The notes: generated from the letters alone by a model not told the origin. A DNA stretch of 64,000 nt from Pseudomonadota bacterium (GCA_029563075.1 JAKQTN010000025.1:1-64000), one strand, 5' to 3'. Counted from the first letter of the stretch, positions 15,436 through 25,412 are shown. Made by a program: numbers and translations.

Positions 15436-16260
15436 ATGATTCCTTACCTGTCCGCTTTACTGGTTCTAATTGGCCTAGTGATTCATTTGGCAGCGCTTGC
15501 TCCGTTACGTAGACTGATAGCGATGCTCCCTAAAGGCTCGCTTCGTAATAAGTGGCTTGCAATGTCCGGACTGATTTTTTTCTTCATCGCCGGTGACTTG
15601 GGCTACATTATAGTGCTTTGGGGTCAACAGAGTATGTGGCACGAGCTCCCCATTCCTGGCATATTTCTACTCGGAGCCATTTATGTATGGATAACGGTAA
15701 AGCTTTCGCTACAAACCGCTGTTGAACTACAACGAATAGATTTACTCGAAGCTGAGAGCATCACCGATCCACTGACTAATCTTTACAACCACCGCTATCT
15801 GGATCGTCGCCTAGAGGAAGAAGTCGCACGGTCAAAAAGATACTCTCTCGACCTTTCTGTTTTGATGCTCGACATTGATCATTTCAAACAGGTCAATGAC
15901 ACCTACGGACACCAAGCTGGGGACGCCATACTGAGCACATTAGGCGGCATGGTTAAGGCAGATATTCGTGATTTAGATGTTGCAGCCCGTTATGGAGGAG
16001 AAGAATTCCTAGTCATTTGTACTAATACAGCTATCGATGGAGCTGCTTTGGTAGCAGAACGTCTCCGAAAGCTAGTTGAATCGCATCAATTTCAGTTTTT
16101 TGATGGTTCTGGCAGAAGTCAAACCATTCAGATTAGTATCAGCATTGGTGCGGCAGGCTTCAGTGCTAGCGTTGATAGCAATGAAAAGTTGATTCAAACC
16201 GCAGATCAAGCACTATACCGCGCGAAAGAAGAAGGCAGAAATCGCGTCATTGTTGCTTAA
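15436..16260 (+). CDS. Membrane diguanylate cyclase (GGDEF domain)
   Basis: The enzyme would make cyclic di-GMP from two GTP. The 274-residue protein has an N-terminal membrane part with three probable helices (about 4-24, 41-61 and 72-92), then a GGDEF domain starting at ITDPLTNLYNHRYLDRRL. DIDHFKQVNDTYGHQAGD holds the metal and base contacts, and the active-site signature is intact as YGGEEF. Five residues before it lies RDLD, an RxxD inhibitory site, so product feedback is likely. No sensory domain besides the membrane part is present. It stands alone with no close downstream partner. Confidence 0.9.
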   Translation: MIPYLSALLVLIGLVIHLAALAPLRRLIAMLPKGSLRNKWLAMSGLIFFFIAGDLGYIIVLWGQQSMWHELPIPGIFLLGAIYVWITVKLSLQTAVELQRIDLLEAESITDPLTNLYNHRYLDRRLEEEVARSKRYSLDLSVLMLDIDHFKQVNDTYGHQAGDAILSTLGGMVKADIRDLDVAARYGGEEFLVICTNTAIDGAALVAERLRKLVESHQFQFFDGSGRSQTIQISISIGAAGFSASVDSNEKLIQTADQALYRAKEEGRNRVIVA

Positions 16261-16553
16261 AAGAAAGTCAAACACTCAGATTGTTCTTGCAATATGACAT
16301 AACATTCCTTTTGCCCAGTTGGGTTCTTAAGGATAAAAAAATGGAGGGGAAGTCCGTCAATCAATAGGTACAACTGACCAAACAAAAAAATTGTTGGCAG
16401 AGATGTCAAATGTATTAGAAGCGGTCTAAACATCTCATTAATCTCCAAATTGAAATGATGGACGAGAGTTTACAATTGTTCCCAACATTGCATATTGCAA
16501 TGAAAGTGCACAAATTAAAATCAAACTAGTACATTAAATATAGGTTTAGCCTT
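16261..16553. other. Intergenic region without supported genes
   Basis: About 290 bases of AT-rich sequence. Only short, unconvincing frames exist on either strand. No terminator or tRNA seen. Confidence 0.4.
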
Positions 16554-16820
16554 ATGAATAGTCCTGCTGAGAATATCCCAGACCGTCGAGAGCACCATGA
16601 AGTGCGCAAAGTATTTACCAGTGCTTGTGAGATACTTGCGCCCATCTTCGAAAGTAATGCTAAGGCGTTAACAGTGTCGACGTTTGGCATGGCGCTAATT
16701 TTGACTACTCGGTTTCCCACGCTAACGGATAGTCAGGCGCATATCCTCATAGTAGCGGCCGAAAAGCTGCATAACTATAAACGCCTGCATGCTGCGGCAC
16801 CGCATAAAAATGCTAGTTGA
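16554..16820 (+). CDS. Small hypothetical protein (88 residues)
   Basis: I do not recognise this protein. It starts MNSPAENIPDRREHHEVRK, has a moderately hydrophobic middle (VSTFGMALILTTRFPTLTDS) and ends basic. Amphipathic segments such as SQAHILIVAAEKLHNYKRLH suggest a small helical protein. A weak AGG lies nine bases before the ATG. It sits between two gene-poor stretches and next to a diguanylate cyclase, with no operon partner, so coding status is only moderately likely. A 64-residue frame on the opposite strand overlaps it and is weaker. Confidence 0.45.
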   Translation: MNSPAENIPDRREHHEVRKVFTSACEILAPIFESNAKALTVSTFGMALILTTRFPTLTDSQAHILIVAAEKLHNYKRLHAAAPHKNAS

Positions 16821-17164
16821 ACCATTACTAAAGAGATTCGTAAATTAAGGATTACCCTTTTGAGAAATTGTCTTTATTTCTTAGGCTTTGGTTGATGCAA
16901 TAAATGGATCGTCAACATTACGATCATGCTATTCAAACAGTACGGTAAGCGTTATGTGGAAATGAATAACAGGCTTCAGCAGCCCATCTTGATTTCGGAG
17001 GGATAAACAGTTATCTGCAAGTGTTTCTAACTTTTGCATAATGTCTCTAATGGGTCACATTACCTTGGCGAACCCTAGTAGTCGGGTGATTGCTTTGTCC
17101 CGCTTAGTTGCCGTTTGCCCATAATTATCGACCGTCCGGAGTTGACCGAATGCAGACTTTCAGT
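16821..17164. other. Gene-poor region between the small ORF and the RND operon end
   Basis: These 344 bases carry no convincing frame. From about 17040 the sequence contains GGGTCA, TTTGTCCCGCTTAGTTGCCG, TCGACCGTCC and GCAGACTTTCAG, which look like a degenerate copy of proteobacterial intergenic repeats made of GACATTC/GGGTCGA-like units. This is a resemblance from memory only. Confidence 0.3.
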
Positions 17165-20100
17165 CTATAACCTAGCACTATACAAATCTGTCTCTTTTTC
17201 AAACCTACCAAAATGCAGCATGATCGTTGGCAGAATCAATAAATTAAGGATGGTCGAGGTCACTAGGCCGCCGACGATAATCGTGGCCATTGGGCCTTCA
17301 ATCTCCCGTCCGGGCTGACCGCTACCAGCTGCCAGCGGCAGCAGGCCCAGCGCTGTGACGAGCGCAGTCATCAGGATAGAAGGCAAGCGTTCCTTTGCGC
17401 CCCTTACACAGGTTTCCAGGTTCCAAACGCAATTTTCTTCATCTACGAGATGCTGGAAATGCGATACCATCATGATGGAGTTACGCAAGGTAATACCGAA
17501 TAACGTCACGAAGCCTACCAGCGAGCCTAGCGAAATCCAGCCGCCCGTAAACAAGGCCGCCAGCACACCGCCAATCAGCGCAAACGGCAGGTTGGCAAAG
17601 GTGAGCAGCAAATTTCGCAAGCGGCCAAAGGCAATATACAGCATGAGGAAAATCGCGACGCCAGCCAATAAAGAATGCACGACGAGATCTTCGCGCGATT
17701 GTGCATTGGCTTCAGCCTCACCGGTAAATTCCAGATAATTTTCATTGCTTAGCTTAATGTCACTCTTGATGCGTTTTTTAAGCTCGGCACTCACGCTTTC
17801 GACGTCACGCCCTTGCACATTGGCGGTAACGGTTTGAATGCGTTTTGCGCCTGCGTGCAGAATTTTTGAGCGGCCATTTTCCTGGGTAATAAACGCGATA
17901 TCCTTTAAATGCAATAGCCTGCCATCTGGATTAAACAGCGGGATATTGCCAATATCGCCAATGTCATCACGTGCTTCTTCCTCCAGCACCACGCTTAAGC
18001 CGACTACGCGGCTGCCAAAATATACCTGTGAAACCGGCACGCTTTCTAAAGCCGCGCGAATGGTGTCCAGCACATCAACGGCCTGCAAGCCCCATATCGC
18101 AAGCTTGTCCGGGCGCAATCGGACGACCGCTTGTGGTGTGCCGGGCGGTGACTGTACCAGCACATCGCTCGCACCTTTGGTGTTGTAGAGTAAGTCGGCG
18201 ATTTTTTGTGCGTCACGGTCCAGTGCGTCTAAATCGTTACCATAAATATTGATGACGATAGAGGCCGCATAGCCTGAAATCGTTTCTTCGATACGTTCGG
18301 TCAAAAAGGTATTGATGGCGAAATTAACGCCGACAAATCCGGGTTCAGCTTTGCCGTCCGTATCTACGGCTTCACCAGCCAGTTCCTCGCGGATGTCATT
18401 TAGGATGCGGTTTTGCTCCTCGCCAGATAGCGTGCCTATTTCGATTTCAAACTCGCTGTAATGTGTGCCGAATGTGTCGGCAGCATTGGGCGCGCGGCCA
18501 ACCCATTGTGTTACCGACTTGACCCCCTTGATATTGCGGATGGTTCTGGAAACTTGCTTGCCAAGCCGTATAGATTCCAGTTCGGAAGTACCCGGCACAG
18601 CGGTCATGTGCATGATGAAATGGCCTTCGTGCAGCGCGGGAATAAACTGGTTTTTGAATAAAGGCAGTATGCCCAGGCCAAGCGCGATAAGCAGAAAGCT
18701 GATACTAATCACCAGTTTGTAATGCTTTTCTATCGCATACAAAAGCCTGACGTAGCCGCCTTTAATATGGCGGATGATCGGTGAGTCTTCCGTATCCAGT
18801 TGGGCTTTGCCAAGCATCAGGTAACACAGTGCGGGCGTGAGGGTGAGCGCAACGACAAGTGATGCTGCAATGGCTGCAATATATGCGAAGCCTAAGGGCG
18901 CGAATAGCTTGCCAGCTACGCCAGACAGCGTCAGCAACGGCATAAATACCAACGCTACAATCACCGTGGCGTAGACCACGGAGCTCCGCACTTCCATAGA
19001 GGCATTGAACACTATTTGATGCACGGGCAATGGCTGGACGAGCAGTCGATTTTCTTTCAGGCGCCTGAAAATATTTTCAGTATCGATAATCGCGTCATCC
19101 ACCACTTCACCCAGCGCGATTGCCAAACCGCCCAGCACCATGATGTTGAGGCCAATGTTGAAGTAGCTCATCACTACAATCGCGGTGAGCAATGAGAGCG
19201 GGATGGCGGTGGCGGAGATAAATGCGGTGCGTGCGTTAAACAGGAACAGAAACAAGATGGTAATAACCAAAATGGAACCGATCAGAATGTCGGTGCGCAC
19301 GCCATCTATCGCGGTCTCAATAAAATTGGCAGGGCGGAACAAGCTTTCATGCAAAGTCACTTGCTCATTTTTTAAAGAAGGTTTCAGTTCTTGCAGTGCA
19401 GATTCGATGGCTTGGGTAACCGCATGGGTATTGGCTCCCAGCTGACCTTGCACCGATAGGTAGATACCGGCTTTTTCGTTAATTGCCGCGCTGCTGATAG
19501 AGGGCGCCGCACCTTCCACCACGCGGCCTATGTCGCCCAGTTTGATAGTGAGGCCGTTTTTATGCAGCAACGTCGCTTTGGCCAGCGTGGCGGCAGTGGT
19601 GGCCTGACCCTCGGTTTTTACAATGATGCGCTGATTGCTGTTTTGAATAAAACCGGCTCCGCTGACCCCGGTGGCTTTTTGTGTCGCAGCGACGACCTCA
19701 TTGATATTCAGCTGATAACGGACCAGCTTCGCCGGGTCAATCTGCACCTGAAATTGCCGCACTTCGCCGCCAAATACATTTACGTCCGCTACGCCGGGAA
19801 TTGCCAGCAAATGCGGTGTGATCGTCCAGTCTACCAGTGTTCTCAGTTCCATCAGGCTGCGTTTTTTGGAAGTCAGCCCGAAGCCCAGCACGGTGCTGGC
19901 GGACGAGGTGAGGGGGGTGATATTAGGCGTGATGCCTTTCGGGATCTGGTTGCTGAGCGTGCTCAGGCGCTCTGCGACAACTTGCCTGTTTCTGTAGATG
20001 TCGGTGTCTTCGTCAAAGATGACCGTGACAATGGACAGGCCCGGAATGGACTGTGAGCGCATATCCGCCACGCCGACAGTACCCGCGATGCTGGATTCGA

Positions 20101-20305
20101 TCGGCTGTGTGACCAGGCTTTCGACTAACTCGGCCGATAGGCCGGGAGATTCCGTCTGGATAATAATTTGTGTGGGCGAAAACTCAGGAAAAACGTCCAG
20201 GTTGCTACGGGTCAGGCTGTAGATGCCGTATAGCACCATCAGGCTCGCCAGGCCAATAATCACGCCATAGAAGCGGATGGAGAAACGAACGATTGCCGAC
20301 ATCAT
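17165..20305 (-). CDS. Heavy-metal-type RND efflux pump, inner-membrane protein (CzcA/CusA family)
   Basis: This 1046-residue protein is the proton-driven inner-membrane pump of a tripartite exporter. It has the RND layout: a first helix at about 10-30, a large periplasmic part, a helix cluster from about 340 to 540, a second periplasmic part and a second helix cluster at the C-terminus. The fourth-helix signature reads GEVVDDAIIDTENIFRRL (399-416), unlike the DFG-x-x-VDGAVV form of Czc pumps or the GAMVDAAIV form of CusA, so the metal or solute cannot be named. ESPGLSAELVESLVTQPIE near the N-terminus is typical of the family. It begins six bases after the adaptor gene. Confidence 0.88.
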   Translation of the reverse strand: MMSAIVRFSIRFYGVIIGLASLMVLYGIYSLTRSNLDVFPEFSPTQIIIQTESPGLSAELVESLVTQPIESSIAGTVGVADMRSQSIPGLSIVTVIFDEDTDIYRNRQVVAERLSTLSNQIPKGITPNITPLTSSASTVLGFGLTSKKRSLMELRTLVDWTITPHLLAIPGVADVNVFGGEVRQFQVQIDPAKLVRYQLNINEVVAATQKATGVSGAGFIQNSNQRIIVKTEGQATTAATLAKATLLHKNGLTIKLGDIGRVVEGAAPSISSAAINEKAGIYLSVQGQLGANTHAVTQAIESALQELKPSLKNEQVTLHESLFRPANFIETAIDGVRTDILIGSILVITILFLFLFNARTAFISATAIPLSLLTAIVVMSYFNIGLNIMVLGGLAIALGEVVDDAIIDTENIFRRLKENRLLVQPLPVHQIVFNASMEVRSSVVYATVIVALVFMPLLTLSGVAGKLFAPLGFAYIAAIAASLVVALTLTPALCYLMLGKAQLDTEDSPIIRHIKGGYVRLLYAIEKHYKLVISISFLLIALGLGILPLFKNQFIPALHEGHFIMHMTAVPGTSELESIRLGKQVSRTIRNIKGVKSVTQWVGRAPNAADTFGTHYSEFEIEIGTLSGEEQNRILNDIREELAGEAVDTDGKAEPGFVGVNFAINTFLTERIEETISGYAASIVINIYGNDLDALDRDAQKIADLLYNTKGASDVLVQSPPGTPQAVVRLRPDKLAIWGLQAVDVLDTIRAALESVPVSQVYFGSRVVGLSVVLEEEARDDIGDIGNIPLFNPDGRLLHLKDIAFITQENGRSKILHAGAKRIQTVTANVQGRDVESVSAELKKRIKSDIKLSNENYLEFTGEAEANAQSREDLVVHSLLAGVAIFLMLYIAFGRLRNLLLTFANLPFALIGGVLAALFTGGWISLGSLVGFVTLFGITLRNSIMMVSHFQHLVDEENCVWNLETCVRGAKERLPSILMTALVTALGLLPLAAGSGQPGREIEGPMATIIVGGLVTSTILNLLILPTIMLHFGRFEKETDLYSARL

Positions 20306-20311
20306 GGCAAT

Positions 20312-21376
20312 TTAATCCTCATTCTCGTTCTTTATGAGGTATTTAAACTCTTCTGAAAGCAGTAGTTGCGCGCCGCTCACGACAACTTCACTGTTGGCGT
20401 CGATACCTTGATTAAACCATCCGGTAGCCACTTCGGTATCTGCTGCGATGGGCTTGCGGACAAACTGGTCTTTACCTTGCTTGAAATAGGCCCAAGGTTT
20501 GCCTGCATACCATATGACGGCGTTGCTGGGGATGATGATGCCGTTGGCGGTGTCACCCGTATTGGGATCCATTTCGACATTGACGCGCATGCCAATGCGC
20601 AACAATTCGGCAGGTGCGCTGTAATAGAATGTTTTGCCAAAACCGCTGGTATCGCTAGTGGATGCTGGCGAGACGTAAACAGCTCTAATGGGTGCGACAG
20701 ATTCGTTAAGTGGCGTGACGTGAATGCTGGAGCCTGCTTTGGGCACGGAGGTTTTTAAAGGCAAGCTCACTTGAATGAGTACGTTTTTTCTCTCCAGCAA
20801 ATTGGCCAGATGCGGCGCTAGCTTGTCTTCAAAAACCAACGTTGTCAGCACTTCACCCCACTGCAGCTTCATGCTGGTTTGCAGGTTTTTAAGTTGTAAT
20901 TCGCTGGCCGTGATTTTAGCGTTATCAGCATTCACTGCAGCCAGCGCTTCCTGCACGGCTCGATCAGATACGTTTTTATCATCCGCATTAAGCGTTTTAA
21001 GTCGATGATACTGTTGCATGTTGCTGACGCTGGCAGCGCGCGCAAGTGCAATATCGGTTTTCAGGCTTAATGCCCTGGCTTTCGCCTCAGTTAAACTGTC
21101 AATGCTGACCACATTGCCGTAGCTTTTTATTGCTCCCTGAAATTTTGCAGAACTGACTTTGGCCGTGGTGATACCGCTATTCTGCTGGGTGACGGGTGGC
21201 AGCCTGACGACATTAATGCCGTCTTTTTCACTTACTCGGCTTGGGCTTTCAATCTCCTCTTGCTGCTCAGCCCGATATGCTTCGTATTCATCACGCCCAT
21301 AAAACACCAGCACCCAAAAAAGCGTCACAATGAGCAAAGCTTGCAGCGCAATAATAATCGTCAATTTCTTATTCAT
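20312..21376 (-). CDS. RND efflux periplasmic adaptor (membrane fusion protein)
   Basis: The adaptor links the pump to the outer-membrane channel. With the start at MNKKLTII (complement of 21374-21376) it has 354 residues: one N-terminal helix (about 4-24), a charged linker rich in Glu, a short alpha-helical hairpin (LARAASVSNMQQYHRLKTLN and DRAVQEALAAVNADNAKITA), then a beta-barrel part with LRIGMRVNVEMD, IIIPSNAVIWYAGKPWAYF and VVVSGAQLLLSEEFKYLIKN. A longer frame begins at 21421, but the later ATG fits the overlap with the upstream gene by eight bases and gives a normal signal anchor. No His/Met-rich metal-binding tail is seen. Confidence 0.85.
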   Translation of the reverse strand: MNKKLTIIIALQALLIVTLFWVLVFYGRDEYEAYRAEQQEEIESPSRVSEKDGINVVRLPPVTQQNSGITTAKVSSAKFQGAIKSYGNVVSIDSLTEAKARALSLKTDIALARAASVSNMQQYHRLKTLNADDKNVSDRAVQEALAAVNADNAKITASELQLKNLQTSMKLQWGEVLTTLVFEDKLAPHLANLLERKNVLIQVSLPLKTSVPKAGSSIHVTPLNESVAPIRAVYVSPASTSDTSGFGKTFYYSAPAELLRIGMRVNVEMDPNTGDTANGIIIPSNAVIWYAGKPWAYFKQGKDQFVRKPIAADTEVATGWFNQGIDANSEVVVSGAQLLLSEEFKYLIKNENED

Positions 21377-22811
21377 GATGTACATCCGCAGACATGGTAG
21401 TGAGCATAGAGAAATCGTCAAACAACGGGCGTTGCATCACGTCTTCAACCAATAAGGCAGCATGCAGGCTGTTAAATTGCGCTTCTAGTAGCTGCTGTTC
21501 GAGCAGGCTGGTGTTGAGCTGGTTCTGTGTCAGATCAAGGCGGTCGATTAAGCCTGCATCGAACTGGCGTTGCAGTTTCTGCGTCAATTGTTCTTGTGCT
21601 TCCAGTTGCGCTTTTAATCCGTGCGCATTTTCCAAGCTCGCTTGGTAAGATGCCAGACTTTGCCCTAAGTCGCCGATGATTCTGGCTTGCAAGGCTTCGA
21701 ATTGCGCACCTTCAACTTCGCGCAGCCGGGTAGCTTCCGCAATAAGCGTTTGATTTTTATTGAGTAAATTTAGCAAAGCAGAAAATCCTAGCGACCAGAT
21801 GCTGTCGCCGAACTCAAACGCGAATCCTGGGCTAAGTGAAATATCAGGTGTTTGTTTAGCCACTTCCAGCTTGATTTTTGCTTCAGCAGCAGCATACTTT
21901 TCCAGGCTGTGGCGAATGTCCAGGCGGTTGAGCAGGGCGCTTGCCTGTAAATCTCTGCTTTTATCCGGGATATTTAATAGAGCCGATTGCTTGGCCAGCG
22001 CTTCATCCAGATTCAACGGTTTAAGTGCAATGCCATTAAAATTTTCTACTGGCAACCCCACATCTGTGGCTAAATTCGAGCGAATTTCTGCCAGTTTGGC
22101 CTGTTCGTTAGCAAAAGTAAACTGGGCTTTTTGTTGGCGCAGCTTTGCCGCACTGAGTTCGGCGCTGGAGATCGCGCCTAAACTCAGACGTTTGTTTAGC
22201 AAATCTACCAGTTTGGTTTGAATCGCCAATTCATTTTTCAGCGCGTCAGCCGTGGCCATATTTTGATGATAGCGCAATAAATCCTTGGCGATTTGGCTGC
22301 GTAACTGCCAAGCAACGTCTGCCACATCTATACGGGCGGCTTCTGCCAGATGCTGCACTTCTTCGACTCTAATTTGGCGCTTATTACCAGTTTCTATCGG
22401 GATTTCCACGTTTAAGCCATACGCCCAAGGTCGAATGTCGCCATTGGCTTGGTTGCTATGTGCTATATGGCCGCCTAAAATGGGATTTTGCTTTTGCGCG
22501 GCAGTCTTCAGGCTGGCACTGGCGAGCGCTAATTGGGCTTTTGCGACTTCAAGTTTTGGGTGGTGGTACAGCGCGCACCAGGTGAGTTCGTTTAAGCCCC
22601 AAGCGGCAAAAGGTAATTGGTCTTCAGCATAGCCTTGTTTGATTAAATAAGCTTTAAAATCTGCACTAGTGACGTTTTTGCTCAGGAGTTTTGCTGAGGC
22701 TTGCGTTGGGTCCAGTGGTTTGGCCTGATATTTTTCGTGCGCGCAACTGGCAGCAAGCAGGCTCAAGCTCAGTGTGACGATCAAAAATTTTGATTGAGGT
22801 AAAAAATTCAC
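21369..22811 (-). CDS. Outer-membrane factor lipoprotein of the RND system (TolC/CzcC-like)
   Basis: The 480-residue protein begins with a lipoprotein signal ending in LLAASC, so it should be lipid-anchored at Cys 23. It contains two repeats of long helices typical of outer-membrane efflux proteins: ALASASLKTAAQKQNPILGG with WAYGLNVEIPIETGNKRQIR in the first, and the ISLSPGFAFEFGDSIWSLGF segment with long coiled coils (LEAQEQLTQKLQRQFDAGL) in the second. NQNQLNTSLLEQQ-like heptads follow. It is the first large gene of the operon, 25 bases after the small upstream gene. Confidence 0.87.
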   Translation of the reverse strand: MNFLPQSKFLIVTLSLSLLAASCAHEKYQAKPLDPTQASAKLLSKNVTSADFKAYLIKQGYAEDQLPFAAWGLNELTWCALYHHPKLEVAKAQLALASASLKTAAQKQNPILGGHIAHSNQANGDIRPWAYGLNVEIPIETGNKRQIRVEEVQHLAEAARIDVADVAWQLRSQIAKDLLRYHQNMATADALKNELAIQTKLVDLLNKRLSLGAISSAELSAAKLRQQKAQFTFANEQAKLAEIRSNLATDVGLPVENFNGIALKPLNLDEALAKQSALLNIPDKSRDLQASALLNRLDIRHSLEKYAAAEAKIKLEVAKQTPDISLSPGFAFEFGDSIWSLGFSALLNLLNKNQTLIAEATRLREVEGAQFEALQARIIGDLGQSLASYQASLENAHGLKAQLEAQEQLTQKLQRQFDAGLIDRLDLTQNQLNTSLLEQQLLEAQFNSLHAALLVEDVMQRPLFDDFSMLTTMSADVHHE

Positions 22812-22836
22812 GACAAGAAACGATGCGGATTACATC

Positions 22837-23085
22837 TTAATTTTCAATGCTGGCATGTACCGAGTTGAGTGCGTCTTGTAAGGTTTCTTCAGAAAGTTTG
22901 TTAATCGTGGTTGCCAATAGATCAGCGGCTTCAACCGTGCGGATCGGCAGGTCATGCGTATTCAGCTCGGCAATTAGCCCGGCCGCTGCGCCTGCAATAA
23001 TCAACAAGGTTTCGCGCTCTTTCATTAACAATTCAAGCTCGGCGCGCAGCATATTGTTTTCTTTGGAATAGTTAGAGTTTTGCAT
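22837..23085 (-). CDS. Small hypothetical protein upstream of the RND operon (82 residues)
   Basis: I do not recognise this protein. From MQNSNYSKENNMLRAELELL it forms a likely coiled-coil start, then a hydrophobic stretch LLIIAGAAAGLIAEL and a helical C-terminus (AADLLATTINKLSEETLQDA). The frame stays open upstream to 23373, but that part is antisense to the tRNA-Leu gene (it reads RLELSRLAALEPKSSAS, a common artefact), so I use the internal ATG at 23085. The stop is 25 bases before the outer-membrane factor, so the two may be cotranscribed. Function unknown; a small regulator or assembly partner is possible. Confidence 0.55.
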   Translation of the reverse strand: MQNSNYSKENNMLRAELELLMKERETLLIIAGAAAGLIAELNTHDLPIRTVEAADLLATTINKLSEETLQDALNSVHASIEN

Positions 23086-23281
23086 ATAATTATCTTTAAA
23101 ATGGAGTGCTAGACTGTATCTTGCTATCTGTATGGCGTTCTTGTCAATCATGCTTAATGAATGCCCGCATAATTTTGTTCTTGAGTTCCTGTTTCTCTTA
23201 TCAAATGTGGCAAAGTTGGGATACAATACGCGTTTTATTGATTTGGGTATTACCTGTTTAATTACATGGCCCAAATTAAAT

Positions 23282-23366
23282 GCGAGAGTGGCGGAATTGG
23301 TAGACGCACTGGATTTAGGTTCCAGCGCCGCAAGGCGTGAGAGTTCGAGTCTCTCCTTTCGCACCA
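23282..23366 (+). tRNA. tRNA-Leu (anticodon UAG)
   Basis: The 85-base sequence starts GCGAGAG, pairs with CTTTCGC at the 3' end and carries an encoded CCA. The anticodon arm CTGGA / TCCAG frames the loop TTTAGGT with anticodon TAG. The long variable arm (GCGCCGCAAGGCGT) is typical of class II tRNA-Leu. It lies about 60 bases before tig. Confidence 0.97.
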
Positions 23367-23425
23367 TCAACAACTAATCGTTTTCTATAACATAATTAGG
23401 AAACAACTTTTACAGGAAATGCAAC

Positions 23426-24730
23426 ATGGTAGCATCTGTTGAAACAATCAGTAGTTTAGAACGTCGCATGACAGTGAAGGTGCCATTGGCGCCATTAGAA
23501 GGTCAAATCAAGCAGCGCCTCAGCCAGATTTCACGTACGGCAAAATTCGCAGGTTTCCGCCCGGGCAAAGCGCCTATTGGCTTGGTGAATCAGCATTATG
23601 GCGACCAGGTGCGTGATGAAGTCTACTCTAAGGCCGTAGAAAGCAGTTTTGGCGATGCAGTAGAAGAAAACAAGCTGCGTGTGGCCGGTTTCCCGAATAT
23701 CGAACACAAGCCCTTTGCTGAAGCGGCAACCGAGTTTGAATACACGGCAACATTCGAAGTGTTCCCAGAGGTAAAGCTAGGCGATTTAAGCAAAATCAAG
23801 CTGGAAAAGCCAACGTTGGAAGTGACGGATGCTGATGTTGAAAAAACGCTGGACGTGCTGGTAAAACAACGTGTTAGCTATGAGCCGGTCAAACGTGCCG
23901 CCAAGAAAGACGACCGCGTGAATGTGAGCCTGACAGCCAGTATCGATGGTAACGTGGTGGAAAGCACTGGCGACAAGGGGATAGACCTTGTGCTGGGTGA
24001 ACCGAACCGCATGGCGGCTTTCGATGATGAACTCATCGGTGGCAAGGCCGGCGGCGGCAAGACTTTCGAAATTACTTACCCTGCGGACCACAATCCTGCA
24101 GAGCTTGCTGGCAAAAAAGTGAGCTACACCGTGACTTTTAACAGTATTTCCCAGCCAGTTCTGCCTAAAGTTGACGCAGAATTCGCCAAGAGCCTGGGTG
24201 TGGATGACGGCGATGTGAACAAGATGCGTGCTGAAATCAAGCTAAGCCTTGAACAGGAAGTGGAAAAACGCATCAAAGCGCGCGTTAAAGAAGGCGTATT
24301 TCAAGCGCTGGTCGCTGCGGCTGAGTTCGAAGTGCCCAAGGCCTTGATTGGTGCCGAAATTAATCGCATGATGCAAATGACCGCACAAAACTTGCAGCAG
24401 CGAGGCATGAACCCTAAAGATATCCAGCTTGAGCCGGGTATGTTTGAGGAACAGGCAAAACGTGGCACGGCTTTGCGCCTGATTTTGAGCGAAATAGTCA
24501 ACACAAACAGCCTGCAAGCTAATGCTGACCAGGTGCGCAAGATGGTGGACACTTTTGCGAACAGCTATGAAAAGCCTGAAGAATTGGTGAGTTGGTATTA
24601 CGCTGATGTAAAACGCCTGGATGAGCCAGCCGCACTTGCGACAGAAGAGAACGTTGTGAACTGGGTGCTGGAAAAAGCCAAGGTCAGCGCTAAAAAAATC
24701 AAATTTGATGAATTAATGGCAGGCCAATAA
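23426..24730 (+). CDS. tig: Trigger factor
   Basis: Trigger factor is the ribosome-bound chaperone with peptidyl-prolyl isomerase activity that meets nascent chains. The 434-residue length is normal. The ribosome-binding domain holds the signature [20 protein letters not shown] (about 43-62), followed by the FKBP-like domain ([20 protein letters not shown] onward, about 160-240) and the helical C-terminal chaperone domain. An AGGAA site precedes the ATG. Its TAA overlaps the clpP ATG by one base, giving a tig-clpP transcript, with clpX following. Confidence 0.97.
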   Translation: MVASVETISSLERRMTVKVPLAPLEGQIKQRLSQISRTAKFAGFRPGKAPIGLVNQHYGDQVRDEVYSKAVESSFGDAVEENKLRVAGFPNIEHKPFAEAATEFEYTATFEVFPEVKLGDLSKIKLEKPTLEVTDADVEKTLDVLVKQRVSYEPVKRAAKKDDRVNVSLTASIDGNVVESTGDKGIDLVLGEPNRMAAFDDELIGGKAGGGKTFEITYPADHNPAELAGKKVSYTVTFNSISQPVLPKVDAEFAKSLGVDDGDVNKMRAEIKLSLEQEVEKRIKARVKEGVFQALVAAAEFEVPKALIGAEINRMMQMTAQNLQQRGMNPKDIQLEPGMFEEQAKRGTALRLILSEIVNTNSLQANADQVRKMVDTFANSYEKPEELVSWYYADVKRLDEPAALATEENVVNWVLEKAKVSAKKIKFDELMAGQ

Positions 24731-25377
24731 TGACAAATAGTATGAGCGAGATCGTAGCAAACGGCATGTCCGAGCCACAGGGACTGGGTTATATTCCGAT
24801 GGTCATCGAGCAAAGTGGCCGTGGTGAACGCTCGTATGACATTTATTCTCGTTTGCTAAAAGAGCGCGTCATATTTCTGGTAGGCCCGGTCAACGATATG
24901 AGCGCTAATCTGGTCGTCGCGCAATTATTGTTTTTGGAAGCCGAGAATCCGGACAAGGACATTTCGCTGTATATCAATTCGCCCGGCGGCTCGGTGACGG
25001 CAGGCATGTCTATTTACGACACCATGCAATTCATCAAGCCGGATGTGAGTACGCTGTGCATCGGTCAGGCAGCAAGCATGGGCGCGTTTTTGCTGGCGGC
25101 TGGCGCCAAGGGCAAGCGGTTTAGTCTGCCCAATTCGCGGGTCATGATTCACCAGCCGTCTGGCGGTTTCCAGGGTCAGTCATCCGACATTGAAATCCAT
25201 GCCAAAGAGATTTTGTATTTGCGTGGCAAGCTGAATGAAATTTTGGCACATCACACAGGAAAAACGGCCGCAGAAATTGATCGCGATACCGAGCGCGACA
25301 ATTTTATGAGTGCAGATGAATCGGTTAAATACGGCATGATTGACAAGGTTATTGCTAATCGCTCTGAAGCGGCATAA
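24730..25377 (+). CDS. clpP: ATP-dependent Clp protease proteolytic subunit
   Basis: ClpP is the tetradecameric serine peptidase that works with ClpX. The 215-residue protein shows the full catalytic triad: Ser116 in [11 protein letters not shown], His141 in [13 protein letters not shown] and Asp190 in [27 protein letters not shown] is the conserved substrate-binding strand. The ATG shares a base with the tig stop; an internal ATG (MSEIVANG, four codons on) is possible. clpX follows 35 bases later. Confidence 0.97.
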   Translation: MTNSMSEIVANGMSEPQGLGYIPMVIEQSGRGERSYDIYSRLLKERVIFLVGPVNDMSANLVVAQLLFLEAENPDKDISLYINSPGGSVTAGMSIYDTMQFIKPDVSTLCIGQAASMGAFLLAAGAKGKRFSLPNSRVMIHQPSGGFQGQSSDIEIHAKEILYLRGKLNEILAHHTGKTAAEIDRDTERDNFMSADESVKYGMIDKVIANRSEAA

Positions 25378-25412
25378 TATAAAGGCAGTTTTGTACGATT
25401 TAAGGATGTTGC

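Noticed and set aside
16257-16448. 63-codon minus-strand frame after the diguanylate cyclase gene
   Set aside because: Composition and lack of start signals suggest chance; no partner gene on that strand.
23086-23373. N-terminal extension of the small ORF upstream of the RND operon
   Set aside because: The extension is the complement of tRNA-Leu (a typical false translation), so only the part from 23085 is kept.
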